64,000 bases of DNA from contig JAWQUS010000027.1 of NCBI GenBank assembly GCA_036365455.1, positions 17,844,501-17,908,500 on the forward strand, in the 5' to 3' direction. Under the pieces are notes generated by a model. It ran no database searches and had not been told where the DNA came from. It saw nothing but the letters and a program-made list of their open reading frames with translations. Below are positions 41,823-54,486 of the stretch, in pieces. Position 1 is the first letter of the stretch. Each line of letters starts with the position of its first letter. Source of the DNA: Macrosoma leucophasiata. Lineage: Eukaryota > Arthropoda > Insecta > Lepidoptera > Hedylidae. The position numbers were made by a program, and so were the translations under genes.

Positions 41823-44269
41823 GTTGTTAATGGTTGGAACCAATAAATATCTATCTACCTAAAAAAAATATTATAATTTTTATTATTTTTATTTTCTGCC
41901 ATTCAACGGATTACCCGTAGAGAAAGTCTGCGAGAAAAGATGCTAAAAGTTTTTGAAATCACTTCACCTATGAAAAGAAACTTCAAGGAGGATATTGCTG
42001 AGAATACAATCAGCATCTGACTCAAACGATCGCTTTTCTATTTCGTTGTAAATTGCTCTATTTTTAGAATACGTATACCACCAAAGATAAATATTTATAC
42101 ACACCCGGCATGAAATTAAGCCGACATGGTAATTCCTTATAATATTTATTTCACTAACAATATCCGTTTTATGTATGTATGACCATAGACAGAGAAAGAC
42201 TGCTAATGTGTAAACATGGTAGAAAGCTTCTTTGAACTAACTCATAATCAATGAAAATAAAAACCAAGGAGGATATTATTCAGAACGCGAATAACATTAA
42301 TACAGTCTATCGTAGGTATCTATGTGGTAATAGATTTTAGCATTCCAACGATAGCTTTTGAATTTCGTTCTATTTTTAGACTTATGTACTTTCATTTAGT
42401 AATAAATACCAGGGAAGTACATACTGCGCTACTAAAATATCTTTCCTAACTGTATGTGGCATTCCATAACTAACCCTAGTTATAACCGACGTAAAGGGCA
42501 GAAAAGTTTAAATATAAACAGAATACATACGAGTATGTCTGCATACTTCTACATCATTCCTTTTACGATAATTAAAAAAAGAGAATGCAGTAATGGAACT
42601 GAGTTCATCGTCAGTCTTTGTTCGAATTCACTCGTCTAAACGTAGGGTTAGGTTACGTAAAGTCAGTCACACAAATTACATTGTCATTGGAAACGAGTTT
42701 GAAAACGTTCAAGCCGATTTTCGAATTTCGTCTGGAGGATCGGAGAATAGGTACTTCTTCGTAAAAAAAGATTGTAGTGACGCGGAAACACATAAGAGTA
42801 CTTTGCCGACTCTTGTAATTAAAAGGTTAAAAAAAAGTAGGTATTAGTACAGATTGTTATCAATGTTATCCAAATTTATAAGATCGGGATGAAACATTCA
42901 CAGGATGTTCATTATTTCACCGCATGTTCATTATTTCACCGCTGTTATTTCATTATGAAGATAATTATTCATTACGAGGCAACAGCGGGTTTTATAAACA
43001 CCGTTAATTCTTCAATAAAGCTGGTATAACGGTGGGCAATTCTAAATATATTGGATATCTTTGATGGTTGATCGTGGAGATTTATAACTTTTAGTACAGA
43101 CGCGTTATACTCGTAGTTATAATTTAGTAGAAATGAATTGGATAATAGATTAGTGCCTACAAGTATAAGAAAAATACATGGTTACGTTCTTTAGTATTTA
43201 ATACTAGTATGAGAAGAGTGAACTGCCTACTAACTAAAAAGTAAGGAGGAAATTAGAAGAAAGTTCAGTAAAAAGGTGATTTCATTTTCGTCAGTGACAG
43301 TCTCCACCATCATTTAAGACTTTTATTAAAAAAAAATCGTAGAAAGTTTTCATATATTTTTAGATATTTTGCAGTAATTGTGCCTGTCAATTGAATATTC
43401 TTATTTTGTAGGTCACAAATTATAAGTTATTTTTGTATATACATTCTAAAAATATCAATGACAACGTATTGAATATGTAAATGTGTACTGAATGTTGTTA
43501 TAGCAAATAAAGTTAAATACAAATTGAGGCCTTGAACTTGATACAAGCACTTTCACTCTAAACGGAGATGAATATTTTTGAATCATCCCCGAGGGGCAGT
43601 TTTAACTCGGATTAACAATTTTTCTCCACAGTCGCTTCGGCATTCCATTAAAGTAATGGTGCAGATTTTCACGCTATTCAGAAAATATCTGCGAGGCAAT
43701 TCTTTGTAATCCTAGGTATTTTTATAAATACTCATCTAAAAATACGCCCCATTCGAAATATAAGAGCAAAGAAAATATTTTCACAATTCTATAGGCGGTT
43801 AATAAAAATAACTTAATCAGACGACCAGCAACCGCACGTGAGTTGTTTTAGGTTCACGAGTACAGATTAAAGCTTAAACCTGCGAGATCCTATTTAGCTA
43901 GTTAAGCGGTTTGTTTAGCATTACGTTTGTTCATTATCAGACTTCGCAAGCCTTACCAATGCAGGGTCTTGGTCGCGCTCGAGGTCACTCAGTAGGGCTG
44001 CTAACACACACTTTTTAATGCACATTGTTGTAAATAAGCAAAAAGTAAACTGTTTAAGACTTAAAACGTACCCGGCGAATCGTGGGTGTTTGCATGTATG
44101 CTTAAATGCATGTATTTACCTCTGCATACCCCTCGGGGATTACAGGCGTGAAGTTAGGTTTTTTTTTAGACTTTAGATATTTTAAATTAGTAGCAACATT
44201 ATTCGAAAAAAATTGGACGTAAATGATACGTAATCTAAACCATAACGATATGTCTTTTACAAAAATATA
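41823..44269. other. Unique DNA, no gene supported
   Basis: An open frame at 42593-42847 (84 codons) has no recognisable domain and normal chance length for this AT content. A 20-base tandem duplication lies at 42904-42942. At about 44100-44155, CTCTGCATACCCCTCGGGG and ATTACAGGCGTGAAGTT form a repeat ending, matched in reverse at 55680-55715. Confidence 0.4.
42904..42942. repeat. Two-unit tandem repeat, about 20 bp
   Basis: ATGTTCATTATTTCACCGC occurs twice in direct succession. A local duplication with no visible role. Confidence 0.8.
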
Positions 44270-44557
44270 TTTTATTATGTAAGGTAGGTGGCAAACAACC
44301 GCAGCAGCTCACATTGATGTTAAGTGATGACTGCAAACTAAAGGCATCTAACACAAAAACCAAAGGTTAAAAATTCAGATGCGTTGCCTCCCCCCTGAGA
44401 CGTAAATTGTTGTCTCTATGATAGTCATAACGGGGCTGTACATTACCATCTAACCGAAATACGATAGAGCTGAACACCATCATATGTCGGCAGATGCATT
44501 AGGTAATGCAGTGGTGCCTACGCCCTCGAAAACCTGCACTGACACTATACCACCAGT
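44270..44557 (-). mobile_element. Bm1-like SINE, full length
   Basis: Antisense: GGTGGCAAACAACCGCAGCA, CACATTGATGTTAAGTGATG, ACCAAAGGTTAAAAATTC and GGTAATGCAGTGGTGCCTAC. It shares GATAGTCATAACGG and GCCCTCGA with 38921-39207, so these two define a subfamily. Confidence 0.75.
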
Positions 44558-45398
44558 ATAATGATCCATGACCACTGAAAAAGTGCGTAATGAAACCATT
44601 AGGTACATCGTAATTATTGTACAATAAAAGCATTTGATACGTCCTACAAGTTTGATTCACAATTCGACTCGGCATTTAAATTCAACTCTGAAATAAGTTA
44701 TTCGAGAGATATCAAGGAAGAAAATATAGGAAAGAGGAATATTGTTCTCTAGCAATGAAAGAATTTGATTAGTGATGTGAAGAATTTAATGAATGTTATT
44801 AATTTCCACATTATTTTACCACAGTATAAGTACATATAACATGTTCGTTTTCTTTACTGTGATTTTACGATGTATATACCTTTAGTTTACAATCTGTTAT
44901 CAAGGTGAGATGAGGCTATTCAATCAGTTAGGGCATGTCATGCGCTGCCTGCGAAGACAGCTCTCAAATGGATAATTGGATGGATGCTTCTCGTTCGAAG
45001 CTCTGTGAATTGTAATTTATCCAACCAAGTATTTATGCAGGTTCGGTGACAAGGTATTAGGTATTCTTGATTGATTAATTTTACAAATGAGATAAATTTA
45101 TGGTAATGGGGCCGAAGGTTTGACTGCACGAGATGAATAAAATTGTGTAACACGTCTTATTGTCTGTTTGTTACATAATAATATTTAAATACCCTAGTAT
45201 TTTATGTAGGTGTCTATACCGTTTATCAGACAGCTAAAAGTAGCGTGGCTTGAAGTAAAACATCTGTGGTAATTTTTCAACGTGTTCAACATTATAGTAT
45301 TTCTGTCATAATAAAGTAAATTAATGGAAATCGTATAATATAGTGTTTTATAAGCCATACATGAAAGATATTAGGTCTCATACGCATCATGCATACAA
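44558..45398. other. AT-rich DNA, nothing recognised
   Basis: No exon or repeat boundary was seen between the two SINEs. Confidence 0.4.
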
Positions 45399-45686
45399 TT
45401 TTTTTTTGTGTAGTGTAAGTGGAAAACAAGCATGCAGTTCACATTGATGTTAAGTGATGACTGCAGCCTATAGACACCCACACAAAGACCAAGGTCAAAA
45501 CGCAGATGCCTTACCACTCCTGAGGTCTAAGATGTTATGTCTCTGTGCCGGAAATTACAGAGCCTTACATTACCACCTGACCGGAACACGATAGTGCTGA
45601 ACACTACCATTTAGCGGCAAGTACATTATGTAATGCGGTGGTGTCTACGCCCGCGAGCTCCGTCACTGGAGCTCTACCACCAGTAA
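45399..45686 (-). mobile_element. Bm1-like SINE, full length, best copy
   Basis: Antisense: a T9 run, GTGGAAAACAAGCATGCAGT, TCACATTGATGTTAAGTGAT, GACTGCAGCCTATAGACACC, TCTGTGCCGGAAATTACAG, ACCTGACCGGAACACGATAG and GGAGCTCTACCACCAGTAAA. It agrees closely with 34508-34792 in the other orientation and is a good consensus template. Confidence 0.8.
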
Positions 45687-46533
45687 ACACCACAATGCAT
45701 CTGTTTTGACACCTTTTGTAGGAATTTAGTTTGGTTAAACCATAACCTTATTTCCTACGAAAAAAAGCTTTTAAAAGATGAACTATTTTCACTATCACTA
45801 CATTCGTGTCAGGCATGAAAAATGTCTAGGTATACTGTATCACAATGCCTTTGTATTTCGCGAGAACTTGATAAGACCGCGTCTCTCGCCTGACCTATTT
45901 GTGGAATAATGGAAGATAAAGGTTTTTGTTCGGAGGACACGTGCTGCCATATTAAATTTGACTCGGGTGACTGCTCGTAAACTTTGGTGTAAATCACCGT
46001 AAATTGTATTTAAGTATATAGAAAAGACGTCATACATACAATATGCAATAGAAAAATGTAAAGTAACAAAATTCTTTTCAGTACGCTCGTATTCTTGTCC
46101 TTGCCAAAAGAAGAGATACATATAATAGAAACAGTCATTATGTCAGTCATCGCTAATTTTCCATTAACACGCTCCAAGCAAGGCCTTTGACAAGTCATTA
46201 ATAACAGAAAGCTTAGTCAATTTGTTAATTTAATCCAGGGCTGAACCTGTCGTGATTAGATCTTATTACACCCAGCTCTATAAATTACGACGCGGCAGTC
46301 CTACTAATGGAATGAGTGAACAAATCGAATCACATTTTCGTTTCAATTCAAAAATTGTATTACATTGGATGTAGGGGGGAGTCATGGAGCTCTAGATCTC
46401 CTCCCCTAAAATTAAAAAAAAAATCATTTATTGAAAATTATGTAAGTCCATGACTACATGATTTTCAATACTACATGACATAGGCGATAACTTTGACAAA
46501 GCTCGTTCGCAGCTGCAACATTATGAGCGAGAC
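45687..46533. other. Unique DNA, nothing recognised
   Basis: No exon was seen. At 46374-46410 a G-rich/C-rich imperfect inverted repeat (TAGGGGGGAG / CTCCTCCCCT) is present. Confidence 0.4.
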
Positions 46534-46640
46534 GCATCATCACATCATTCCAAGAGACGTCCACAGCTGAACAAGACCGTCCCCAAAGATGCTCCCAACG
46601 GACGATTTTGCACTTGCCTCATCCAGCGATTGCTTGTAGT
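46534..46640 (-). mobile_element. RTE LINE C-terminus, dead
   Basis: On the minus strand NRWMRQVQNRPLGASLG is followed by sequence equivalent to GTCCAGCAGTGGACGTC and a TGATGATGCG tail. The Arg-Trp-Met-Arg-x-x-Gln-x-Arg motif and this 3' end identify a lepidopteran RTE element. A frame change after RPLGASLG shows decay. Confidence 0.65.
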
Positions 46641-47264
46641 ATTCAAGTCAGCCAGCTCCCCTAAATAAAGTTCTAGGTCTGCGTGAAACGTGTGCAACGA
46701 ATTTTACAAATTGAAATCTGTCTGCACATATCAGTATGCGTGCCAAAGGAACACGACGAGTGAAAACACGTGTATATGCGATCACATTCGCGGCGCAACT
46801 TCTGACACGTGACATCAGACTTGACGTGATTCGTCTCGATTCGCGAATGCATTGTGTGCGTAGATTAGAAACTCGAAGTTCAAATCCTAAAGCCCATAGT
46901 CACCTCGATCGTATTGTGAACCGACGGTTACTCTAAGGTATTCGTGTTTCGCAGAAATAAAGCCGCTATATATGAAGTCGTGGCGTGCAAAAGGAACAGC
47001 TTGGAACGTGTTTCTTCTGAAATTATCCGGGTTACTTGGAAGCCGTGACCCTTGGCTGGCGAAGGTCGGGACCGTGGCAGTCAGCGATGTAGTGAGGGGT
47101 AGAGATTGGGCAGAATTAGCATTACAAACCAGTAATTTATATTAGCAATATTGCACGCGAGGGTTGTGTATTGCTTGGAGCTGTATTTCCTTACATGCTA
47201 TCAAACTTCCACGATTTTGTATTATGTGTGCTACGTATCTTGAACCATTTTGTCCATTTGTGTA
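46641..47264. other. Slightly GC-richer unique DNA
   Basis: GC content rises at 46730-46960 and 46980-47110, with a 66-codon open frame, but no domain, splice pattern or repeat match was recognised. Confidence 0.4.
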
Positions 47265-47514
47265 TATTTTTTTTTATATAATTTAGTGGCAAACAAGGAT
47301 TGAGTTTTCATTGATGGTAAGTAATAGGCAATGAAACCAGGGATTTCATTGTAGAGGCTTTGCCACTTCTGAGGCCTAAGGTATTATGCATCCGTGCCGG
47401 AACTTACAGGGCCTGAGTTCATTTAACTGGAACGACGATAGTGCTGAACTACTATTTAGCTGAAAGTAGATTAGGTAGTGCGGTGATGCCTGCGTCACTG
47501 GAGCTACCAGTAAA
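47265..47514 (-). mobile_element. Bm1-like SINE, diverged
   Basis: Antisense: T-rich run, TAGTGGCAAACAAGGATTGA, CTGAGGCCTAAGGTATTATG, GTGCCGGAACTTACAGGGCC and GATAGTGCTGAACTACTATT. The CGCCCGCGAGCTC block is deleted. Confidence 0.65.
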
Positions 47515-48185
47515 ACTGAACTGTGTACTGAACTATCATCACACATCGGAAAACAGTTCAGAATCAAGTTACACCTGCATTTTGTATACCTACAGAGATC
47601 TTATTGATGGAGTATGACGATTAACAAGAATGATTTCTGAGGAAGATAAGATTTAAGTGTAGCTAGTATGAATAATAATGGTATGTAATTGGGTCTCTGT
47701 AATCTAGAAATTTTTATGTCTTGCGTAGATAGATATATAGTTTAATTTTCGTTTGCTTACTAGGTACCTATAATAAATGCCAAGCCGTTGAACATTTTCC
47801 GCAAAATTAGAAAAGTACGAATGTTTTTCTATAATAATTATACCTACAATAGAAACAAATTGGAACAATGTTACCAACAAACGGCCGTAAAATGTAAAAG
47901 AAATAAAGAATAAGTAATTTGCTCGCGTAATTGTTAACCATTAATCTTTAATGAAGTTAATGGCACTATTAAATTATATACTTAGCTCTAAGAATATGTG
48001 TTTTTTTGTGTTTGATGGTCACCGTGTACAGTGTGCATTTAAGTAGAAATAAGTAAGTTAGCTAGTAGAGCTCCGTGAACTAGCTTAATAAAGAATGACG
48101 CTTCACCACATTATACAAAATAGTACAAGCATGGAAGCCTCTGGCTAGCCTCTAAGATCAGTTACCATCATACTTATTGATACCT
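47515..48185. other. AT-rich DNA, nothing recognised
   Basis: No exon was seen. TAGGTACCTA occurs at 47761-47770. Confidence 0.4.
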
Positions 48186-48424
48186 CGCTAGAGCGTAGCG
48201 ACTACCGCATTACCTAATTTATCTGCCAGCAAATGGTATCAAATATTCAGCAGTTTGTTATGTGGTAAGGTATACAATAGGCTCGTAATAACTATCACAG
48301 TAACGTAAGTTAGTAAGCAAAACAACTTAGGCCTCAGGGGCAGAAACGCATCTGCATGTTGATCTGCGATTTTTTACTATGAGCTACAGTATTCACTTAC
48401 CATGCTAGTAAACTGTTTTGCACC
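48186..48424 (+). mobile_element. Bm1-like SINE, old copy
   Basis: Sense: GCGACTACCGCATTACCTAA, TTTATCTGCC, CTTAGGCCTCAGGGGCAGAA, ACGCATCTGCATGTTGATC and GTAAACTG. High divergence, with small indels, marks an old insertion. Confidence 0.55.
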
Positions 48425-49114
48425 ATTATTACGCAAAAAAAATATACCTGATGTATGTAAACAATAGTCCTTTAAATTCAGCTATTCACCTCAGCTCTTT
48501 TAAGAATTCTAAACGCCGAGCGAGAATGCTGAATCGCAGTTTAGGTAGTGCCATCAAAAGCAGATTCTACTGTGCAATTGATTGCAAACGTTCCATGAAT
48601 TGCAGTCGACATCGCAAAACCTTTTTTTGGCACCAAATAATATTTACACAACATAGTAAATGAAGATTAAATTAAAATTTTCATAGACATGAAATGCTTT
48701 GGAGGAATTGCAAAAAAAATGGAAATTTATTTAGTTATAGTACGGGAGTAGGTACATAACAGTGGTTGAGGATTCTGTAGATAGACCTGCTAAAGCAAAC
48801 ATCTTGATTCAAAAACTTGGTATAATAATGTTCTTTAAAAAAAAATGCTTGGACAACTTTTGCCGATCTTTTCAATGTAAATATGAGCAATTTTAAACTA
48901 GAGCAAATGTAGCTGGTAGTTTTATCTCTCCTCCTTTTGCATCCCACTTAAGCACAGCGGCTATTTCAATTTGCGTTATCACGTATGGTAATTTCTGTAA
49001 TTGAGGAATGAAAGTTGTAGGCCTATTCGATTCAAATGATCGTAGGTACTATCCATACGTGACTCAGTATCCATCAAAGTGGTCAAAAATTAGTCGTTAT
49101 TTGTATATGTAAAA
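48425..49114. other. AT-rich DNA, nothing recognised
   Basis: No exon or repeat boundary was seen. Confidence 0.4.
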
Positions 49115-49358
49115 ATCAATTGCTATTCGGTAGTCTCGCTAAAACTCGAGAACGGCTTGAATTGGCAATTTTTTTTTGGTTTTGAATAATTTTTAGTAAT
49201 CCAGGGAAAGTTTAAACGGTGAGAAAATGAAGAGAAGATGAAGAAATTGTAAGGGAAATATTAAATTATTTCATTTTCCCATACAAATAGTCCGTACCTA
49301 CCAAACCTTTGACACATTTTCAATTCAGAGGCAATACGAAGTTTGCAGAGTCAGCTAG
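49115..49358 (+). mobile_element. Helitron-like element, GGGTCAGCTAG family, copy 2
   Basis: It shares with 26316-26563 the words TTTTGGTTTTGAAT-like centre, TTTTCCCATACAAATAGTCC, CCAAACCTTTGA and the ending AGGCAATACGAAGTTTG, AGTCAGCTAG|T. Its start also holds GGTAGTCTCGCTAAAACTCG, which copy 1 lacks. The exact 5' base is uncertain. Confidence 0.6.
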
Positions 49359-51497
49359 TTTGTGTAAAAGAAGTTTTTCACTACACCTGAAACTACGGGT
49401 GCAGTCCCCGATCTGATCCGATAAGTGATCATTATCGGGATGTTGTTATTTGCCACGTGTAATATATTTTTAGCTCTTCCAACTCCTTACAGTAAATACA
49501 GCAGTTACGTAAAATCAGTTTCACAAATCATCTACAAAATAGAATTTAATCTGTATCAAACAACTTCGGTAATGATGATATTAAGAACGACTCACTAATG
49601 AACGTTGAGTCTTAATACTTGATGTTCTCTGACGCGCGGAAATTTGACGATATACGATGATTTCGGGCGCACCGCTGCATTTGACGTAGGCTCACAATTC
49701 ACACAAACCAGGTCACATTAATCGGTTTACATCCACATTGGTTATAAATATACCAACCTGATTCTATTGACGATTGAAACGCAAGACCGAATGAGAAGTA
49801 ACAGTAGACACGTACCTATTTGGTTTGTTTTAATATTTTGTAAATATATTTATCTATATATAAGTGCCGAAACTAGGATGCTCTACGGAGTATACTAGTT
49901 TGGACATCTTGAAATAAGGGCTGATAAAAGAAAGATAAATAGGTATAATATACAATTTGAATCTGAAGTATCTTTTAGGCGACATCGACATCACATAGAG
50001 TAAAGTAATTGAATAGTTTTACCCAATCTATGTTACCTAGTTCGTATAGGTAGCAGATAGTAGGTATTTTCGTAATATGAAAACTATCAACAATATGTTT
50101 CTTTCGATATAAAAGGTATTTTCAACATTGGAAGTTGTGCATTACACAAGAAGCAATAATGCACAAGAATTTCACTATTTACAGCTGAATGGTAAACTCA
50201 CCACACAGTAAGTGAATGTAGGGAAAATTATTCAATGTTTTTCGACCTTCACGAAACCTCGCCTCAACGGAAGAATACATCAATCACTGGTTTTTTGGGT
50301 TCCGTTATTTGTACTTGTTATTTAAGAGTGCTATGCGCTATTGTTAAGTAAATGTTGAGTCGTTTTAAACCATTTCTGACAGAGATGAGATATAATTTGT
50401 TTATCTTTATAATAATATATATCTATAGGCTTAGTAATAATAAGGTGAAAGAAGGCAAAATTACACGACAGAAAAGAAATAGATTGGACGATTGATATTC
50501 CTATTTTACAACAGAAGTTATAATACTTTTTAAAAATCGCTGTACCTGTTATTGGTTGATTTGTGAAATAAGGATTTTAAATTATAGCTAGGTTTTATCT
50601 GCATAAAACATCCTACAGGATAAACTGGATAAATGAAATGGTGAAATGAATGGTAAGCATTTAAAAAGTATTATCACAAAGCTTAATTGTTTGAGAAAAA
50701 GAGCGTGAAGTGGAATAATGCTTCCTTAAAACATTAGAGGCATGCTTCAGAGCTTATCTTGACTTGAAATGTCTCATTTTTTATCTTATCTTGGGAGATG
50801 ACCTGGATTCGTGGCTCCACAACAAATGGCTTTAATCCCTCAACGTCCGGCTTGTTCACACGTTTCCACTCTACCAAGATTATGTCCAACAAAGGTTTTT
50901 TGTTTAATAATATGGAAAAATACTCGTGTATCTATTGAGATTTCGTCCTCAGTAATTCTATGATAGGTAAAACATTTTATGTTAATAACTGATCGGAATC
51001 TTTATTACTTATGTATTTATTTATGATAATAATAAAATATTGGTAATTATTATGAACATTTAAATTAACTATTTATATTCTGTTAACAAATAGTTAGCTG
51101 AAGCGGTATCGTTAAGATGCAATTGACAACATTTCATATTTTTAACGTATGACACATATATGGTGGAATGGCGATAGAACCATTGCTTTGTGTCGTGACC
51201 CTTTAAAAAAAATTGAAGATGTCACTGTCTTGTCGTTGTCAGCTTGTCAAACTCGATGTAGGGCTGTGATCTTGTTATTTTAAAATATCAGTACCAGTGT
51301 TCGATATATCGAAAAAAATATCGATCAATATAATTTAAAAAATCTTTGACCCTGCGTGTCGTCGATTAATCTCTTCCTTGATCCAACTACAAATAAAAAA
51401 TATCAATATTATATCAACAGCCTGAGGGCTAAGTCGTTGTTTAAAACTTGTTTTTATTTTAATAAATAAGTTCGTAGCAGCTTTTCATAGACATCGT
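49359..51497. other. AT-rich DNA, nothing recognised
   Basis: No exon was seen. TCGATATATCGA words near 51300 belong to the same ATCGAT-rich type as the following MITE. Confidence 0.4.
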
Positions 51498-51955
51498 AGT
51501 AGGGATGGCGATTCTTCCTGAAATAAATCAATGTTCGAATCGAAGTGTCCAAAATCCACCCACGATTAAATCGACATTGAAAAAATCGGTCTTCGATTAT
51601 CTCGATCTGTTTTTGATTTGGGATAGGTATGTAATACTAAATTTCAAGGAAAACAGACGACCAAAAAAAAGCAACTCAACAGTGTTCAATGCTGGTATAA
51701 TGATTCCTATACTCACGTTTAAACGTTAAATCTTATGATCTGTATGTTTCCTATGTCCATATGTGAATTAACCAAAAAGATCGATCTTCGATTTTCCATA
51801 CTATGTATAAATGTATCGATTCACTAGATCAATCCAGTACTGTGGATCGATTTAAATAAATTATTATAATTATTTAAATAAGAATCGATTTTTTGGTGCC
51901 TAAGGATCTCTTTTCCGATTAATCGGTCTCGGATCACCATCCCTCCATCCCTACT
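51498..51955. mobile_element. MITE with AGTAGGGATGG ends and ATCGAT-rich interior
   Basis: The left end AGTAGGGATGGCGAT and the right end (minus strand) AGTAGGGATGGAGGGATGG form short inverted repeats. The interior is dominated by diverged TCGAT/ATCGAA words, giving a palindrome-rich sequence. No coding content. Confidence 0.55.
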
Positions 51956-51974
51956 TCCTAGTTTTATACTTTGA

Positions 51975-53370
51975 CATTAAATCATAAATCATAAATCATT
52001 TATTTACTAGAATGTAGTGGCTACAGGTGGTAACAAAATAATGGAAACTATAACATTCTACCATAACAATGGTGTGTAAAATATTATGCATATCCTTAAA
52101 CTATTGAAATTCACACATATTATAAACATTTCTAGTTACATTAAAATTAAATTAACAATCTCTAATACATGTATTATCAAATCAGGAACAACAGCAAATT
52201 GTCATCACTAAAATTGCATTCCTTTTCATAAGTATGTCAAAGATTAAATTATGAATATTTTATTTAAGAGTTAATGTTAATTATAATAATCTGTATCGAA
52301 TTAAATTGTCATATCATCATTTCATACCTTTGTCACTATTATTAATATCTTATTATCATTCTGTTGCACATTTATAAATATTTTTTACTTAGTCAAAAAA
52401 TTTATAAATAATATGTCATTAATTAGGTAAACGGAATTGGGTAATTAAAATAATTTAGATACGTCAATAATAAAATTCAGGTCAGATGATTAGATCAAAC
52501 ATTATTCAATTAATTAGGATATTGCTTTCCAAGTCATGTATTCATTTAAGTCATAAAAACAATTATGTTGTAGCCATTGAGTCAGTTTGTTTTTAAATAG
52601 TGGTAAACGTATTTCCTTGAGCGTAATGGGTAATTTATTAAAAACCCTTATGGCGTTTACAAAAGCATTCCTTTTATGTAATTCAATTCTACATTTAGGT
52701 ATGAACAGTTTAAATTGATTCCTTACGCTAACGTTCCTATTCGTACATTCAGAATTGAGCTTAAAATAGTATGGATGCTGCCTTACAAATACACAGAGAT
52801 CCCTAATATATATGCAAGCCAACGGTAATATACGATATTTCTGGAATAATGGCCTACAACTGTCCAAGCACCAAGCTCCACAAATAGCTCTTACACATTT
52901 TTTTTGTACACGAAAAGCTTTATCAATTACCACCGAGTTTCCCCACAACAAGAGGCCATAAGAAAGCACAGAGGAGACATAGCCATGATATGCAATCAGG
53001 GCTGCTTCGGTCGAAACAGTTTGACGCAATCGCTTTATAGCAAATACAAATTTATTCAGTTTGTCGCAAACAGAGTCAATGTGAGCTTTCCAGTCACAAT
53101 TTTTATCCACAACTAGCCCTAAAAACTTTGTGGAGTCAACTTCATTAATTTTATTTTTATCATAAATTATATTGAGGTCAATGTGTTTTTTTCTATATGT
53201 CTGAAATTGAATTAAATTAGTTTTATTAATATTAATTTTAAGATTATTAGTTTTTAACCACGTAATTATACTATCAAGAGCTTCGTTAATATTTTTTTGG
53301 TATGTATTTAAATCGTCACATTTCACTATGAGCGTAGTGTCGTCTGCAAATAATATCCATAATCCATAAT
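51975..53370 (-). mobile_element. 5'-truncated LINE, CR1/Jockey-type
   Basis: On the minus strand: the end of a reverse transcriptase (see 52514-53365), then a 3' UTR of about 530 bases and a tail of ATGATTT repeats at about 51977-52000. The 5' side stops at a CCATAAT/ATAT microsatellite (53358-53395). The short repeat tail in place of poly(A) fits CR1-like elements. A plus-strand open frame inside is only its complement. Confidence 0.7.
52514..53365 (-). pseudogene. Reverse transcriptase C-terminal remnant
   Basis: The catalytic box LFADDTTLIV lies at about 53320-53355. It is followed by LKININKTNLIQF (motif D-like), STKFLGLVVD and W..HI (motif E-like), then a thumb with LSYGLLLWGN and RVQKKCVRAICG. 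The frame is open for about 280 codons to a stop at 52514. The fingers, most of the palm and the endonuclease are missing, so it cannot be active alone. The long intact frame suggests a fairly recent insertion. Confidence 0.75.
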
Positions 53371-53626
53371 ATATATATCCATAATATAATATATCATTGA
53401 CGTATCCGTATCAATTTGACACATCTTGCCACAGAGTATGTAACAATAATTTTTTCATCTAAAGATAAGCAATGGTAACTACTTCATTCCACCATATAAG
53501 TGACGTCATCACATGTTTTTCAGTTTTATTTTTTTTTCACAGAAAATATATATTTGAACTCAGAAAAGAAAAATAAAGAAACGGTATTTTTCTTTTAGGG
53601 TCGTGTCAAATTTGAAATGTTGTCAA

Positions 53627-54486
53627 TTCCGCGGGTCGCGATCGATCGCGGCCGCGCGCGGCCTGGTTAGTTTAGGATCCCACTGCAGAATCATTTCGTT
53701 TATATAGATATGCTGCAAATCTATTTTTACGCATATTTATAATCTAGAGAATATATATCCACTAGGTTGCCTATAAAAAAAGGGCCGTAAGTATTTTTTT
53801 ATATTTTTTTGGGAAAATTTTTTTTTTGTTTTTCAATAAAAGTTTGTTAAATGTCACGGAAATATGTATAAAGACTGAAAAATCACGTCCGCCGTTGCGC
53901 ACTACGTATTTTCGTTCCCTCCCGATTACTTTTTACGTCCACGATGTACAAGTATTATTTACGTATCACATTAAAGCTTTTTATTTTCTCACTATTTTGG
54001 TATACGGGAGCCAAATTAAATCGGCAGCAAATGAGCGTTGCTGGCTGTTAAAGATAAAATAATTTTATTAAAAATACCAAATTTTTGACTTGCGACCAAA
54101 TTTTGATAGCAACCTAGTAGATATATATTCTCTAGATTATAAAGTTGCGTAAAAATTAGGTTTGCAGCATATCTGGGTGAACAAAATGATTCTGCAGTGG
54201 GATCTTAACCTATGTCTTGAAAATTTCGTTATTAGTCGCTGTTGTCTGTCAAAATGACAAACATATTACATGTGCTGTGTAACTAGCCAGTGGTAAAATG
54301 GATTAAACATAGAGGTTCGTTATGTTTACAACATGAAATCCATGACGTTTCTGACGTCATCGGCCGCGCGCGGCTCGCGACAGTCGTTGGCCGCGCGCGT
54401 CTGTCGCGAGCCGCGGAATCGGTTCCATACATTTTCATACTGCATCTATAGTCGCGCGCGGCCGCGATCGATCGCGACCCACGGAA
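53627..54486. mobile_element. CpG-rich MITE, outer element of a nested pair
   Basis: The ends TTCCGCGGGTCGCGATCGAT and (minus strand) TTCCGTGGGTCGCGATCGAT continue into CGCGGCCGCGCGCG on both sides. Another inverted repeat, CGGCTCGCGACAG / CTGTCGCGAGCCG, lies at 54371-54383 and 54401-54413. The element is split by the one at 53672-54208. Its GC content is extreme for this AT-rich genome. Confidence 0.75.
53672..54208. mobile_element. MITE nested in the CpG-rich element
   Basis: TTAGGATCCCACTGCAGAAT at the left and its counterpart at 54189-54208 form inverted repeats of roughly 105 bases with moderate divergence. They include TATAATCTAGAGAATATATA and ACTAGGTTGC. The centre of about 330 bases has no recognisable coding. 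It interrupts the outer element about 45 bases from its left end. Confidence 0.75.

Noticed and set aside
42593..42847. 84-codon frame, charged peptide
   Set aside because: No domain, no splice context and no repeat of it. Length is within chance expectation for 64 kb.
46736..46936. 66-codon arginine-rich frame
   Set aside because: Basic composition only; no domain or splice support.
52904..53116. 70-codon plus-strand frame
   Set aside because: It is the complement of the reverse transcriptase remnant.
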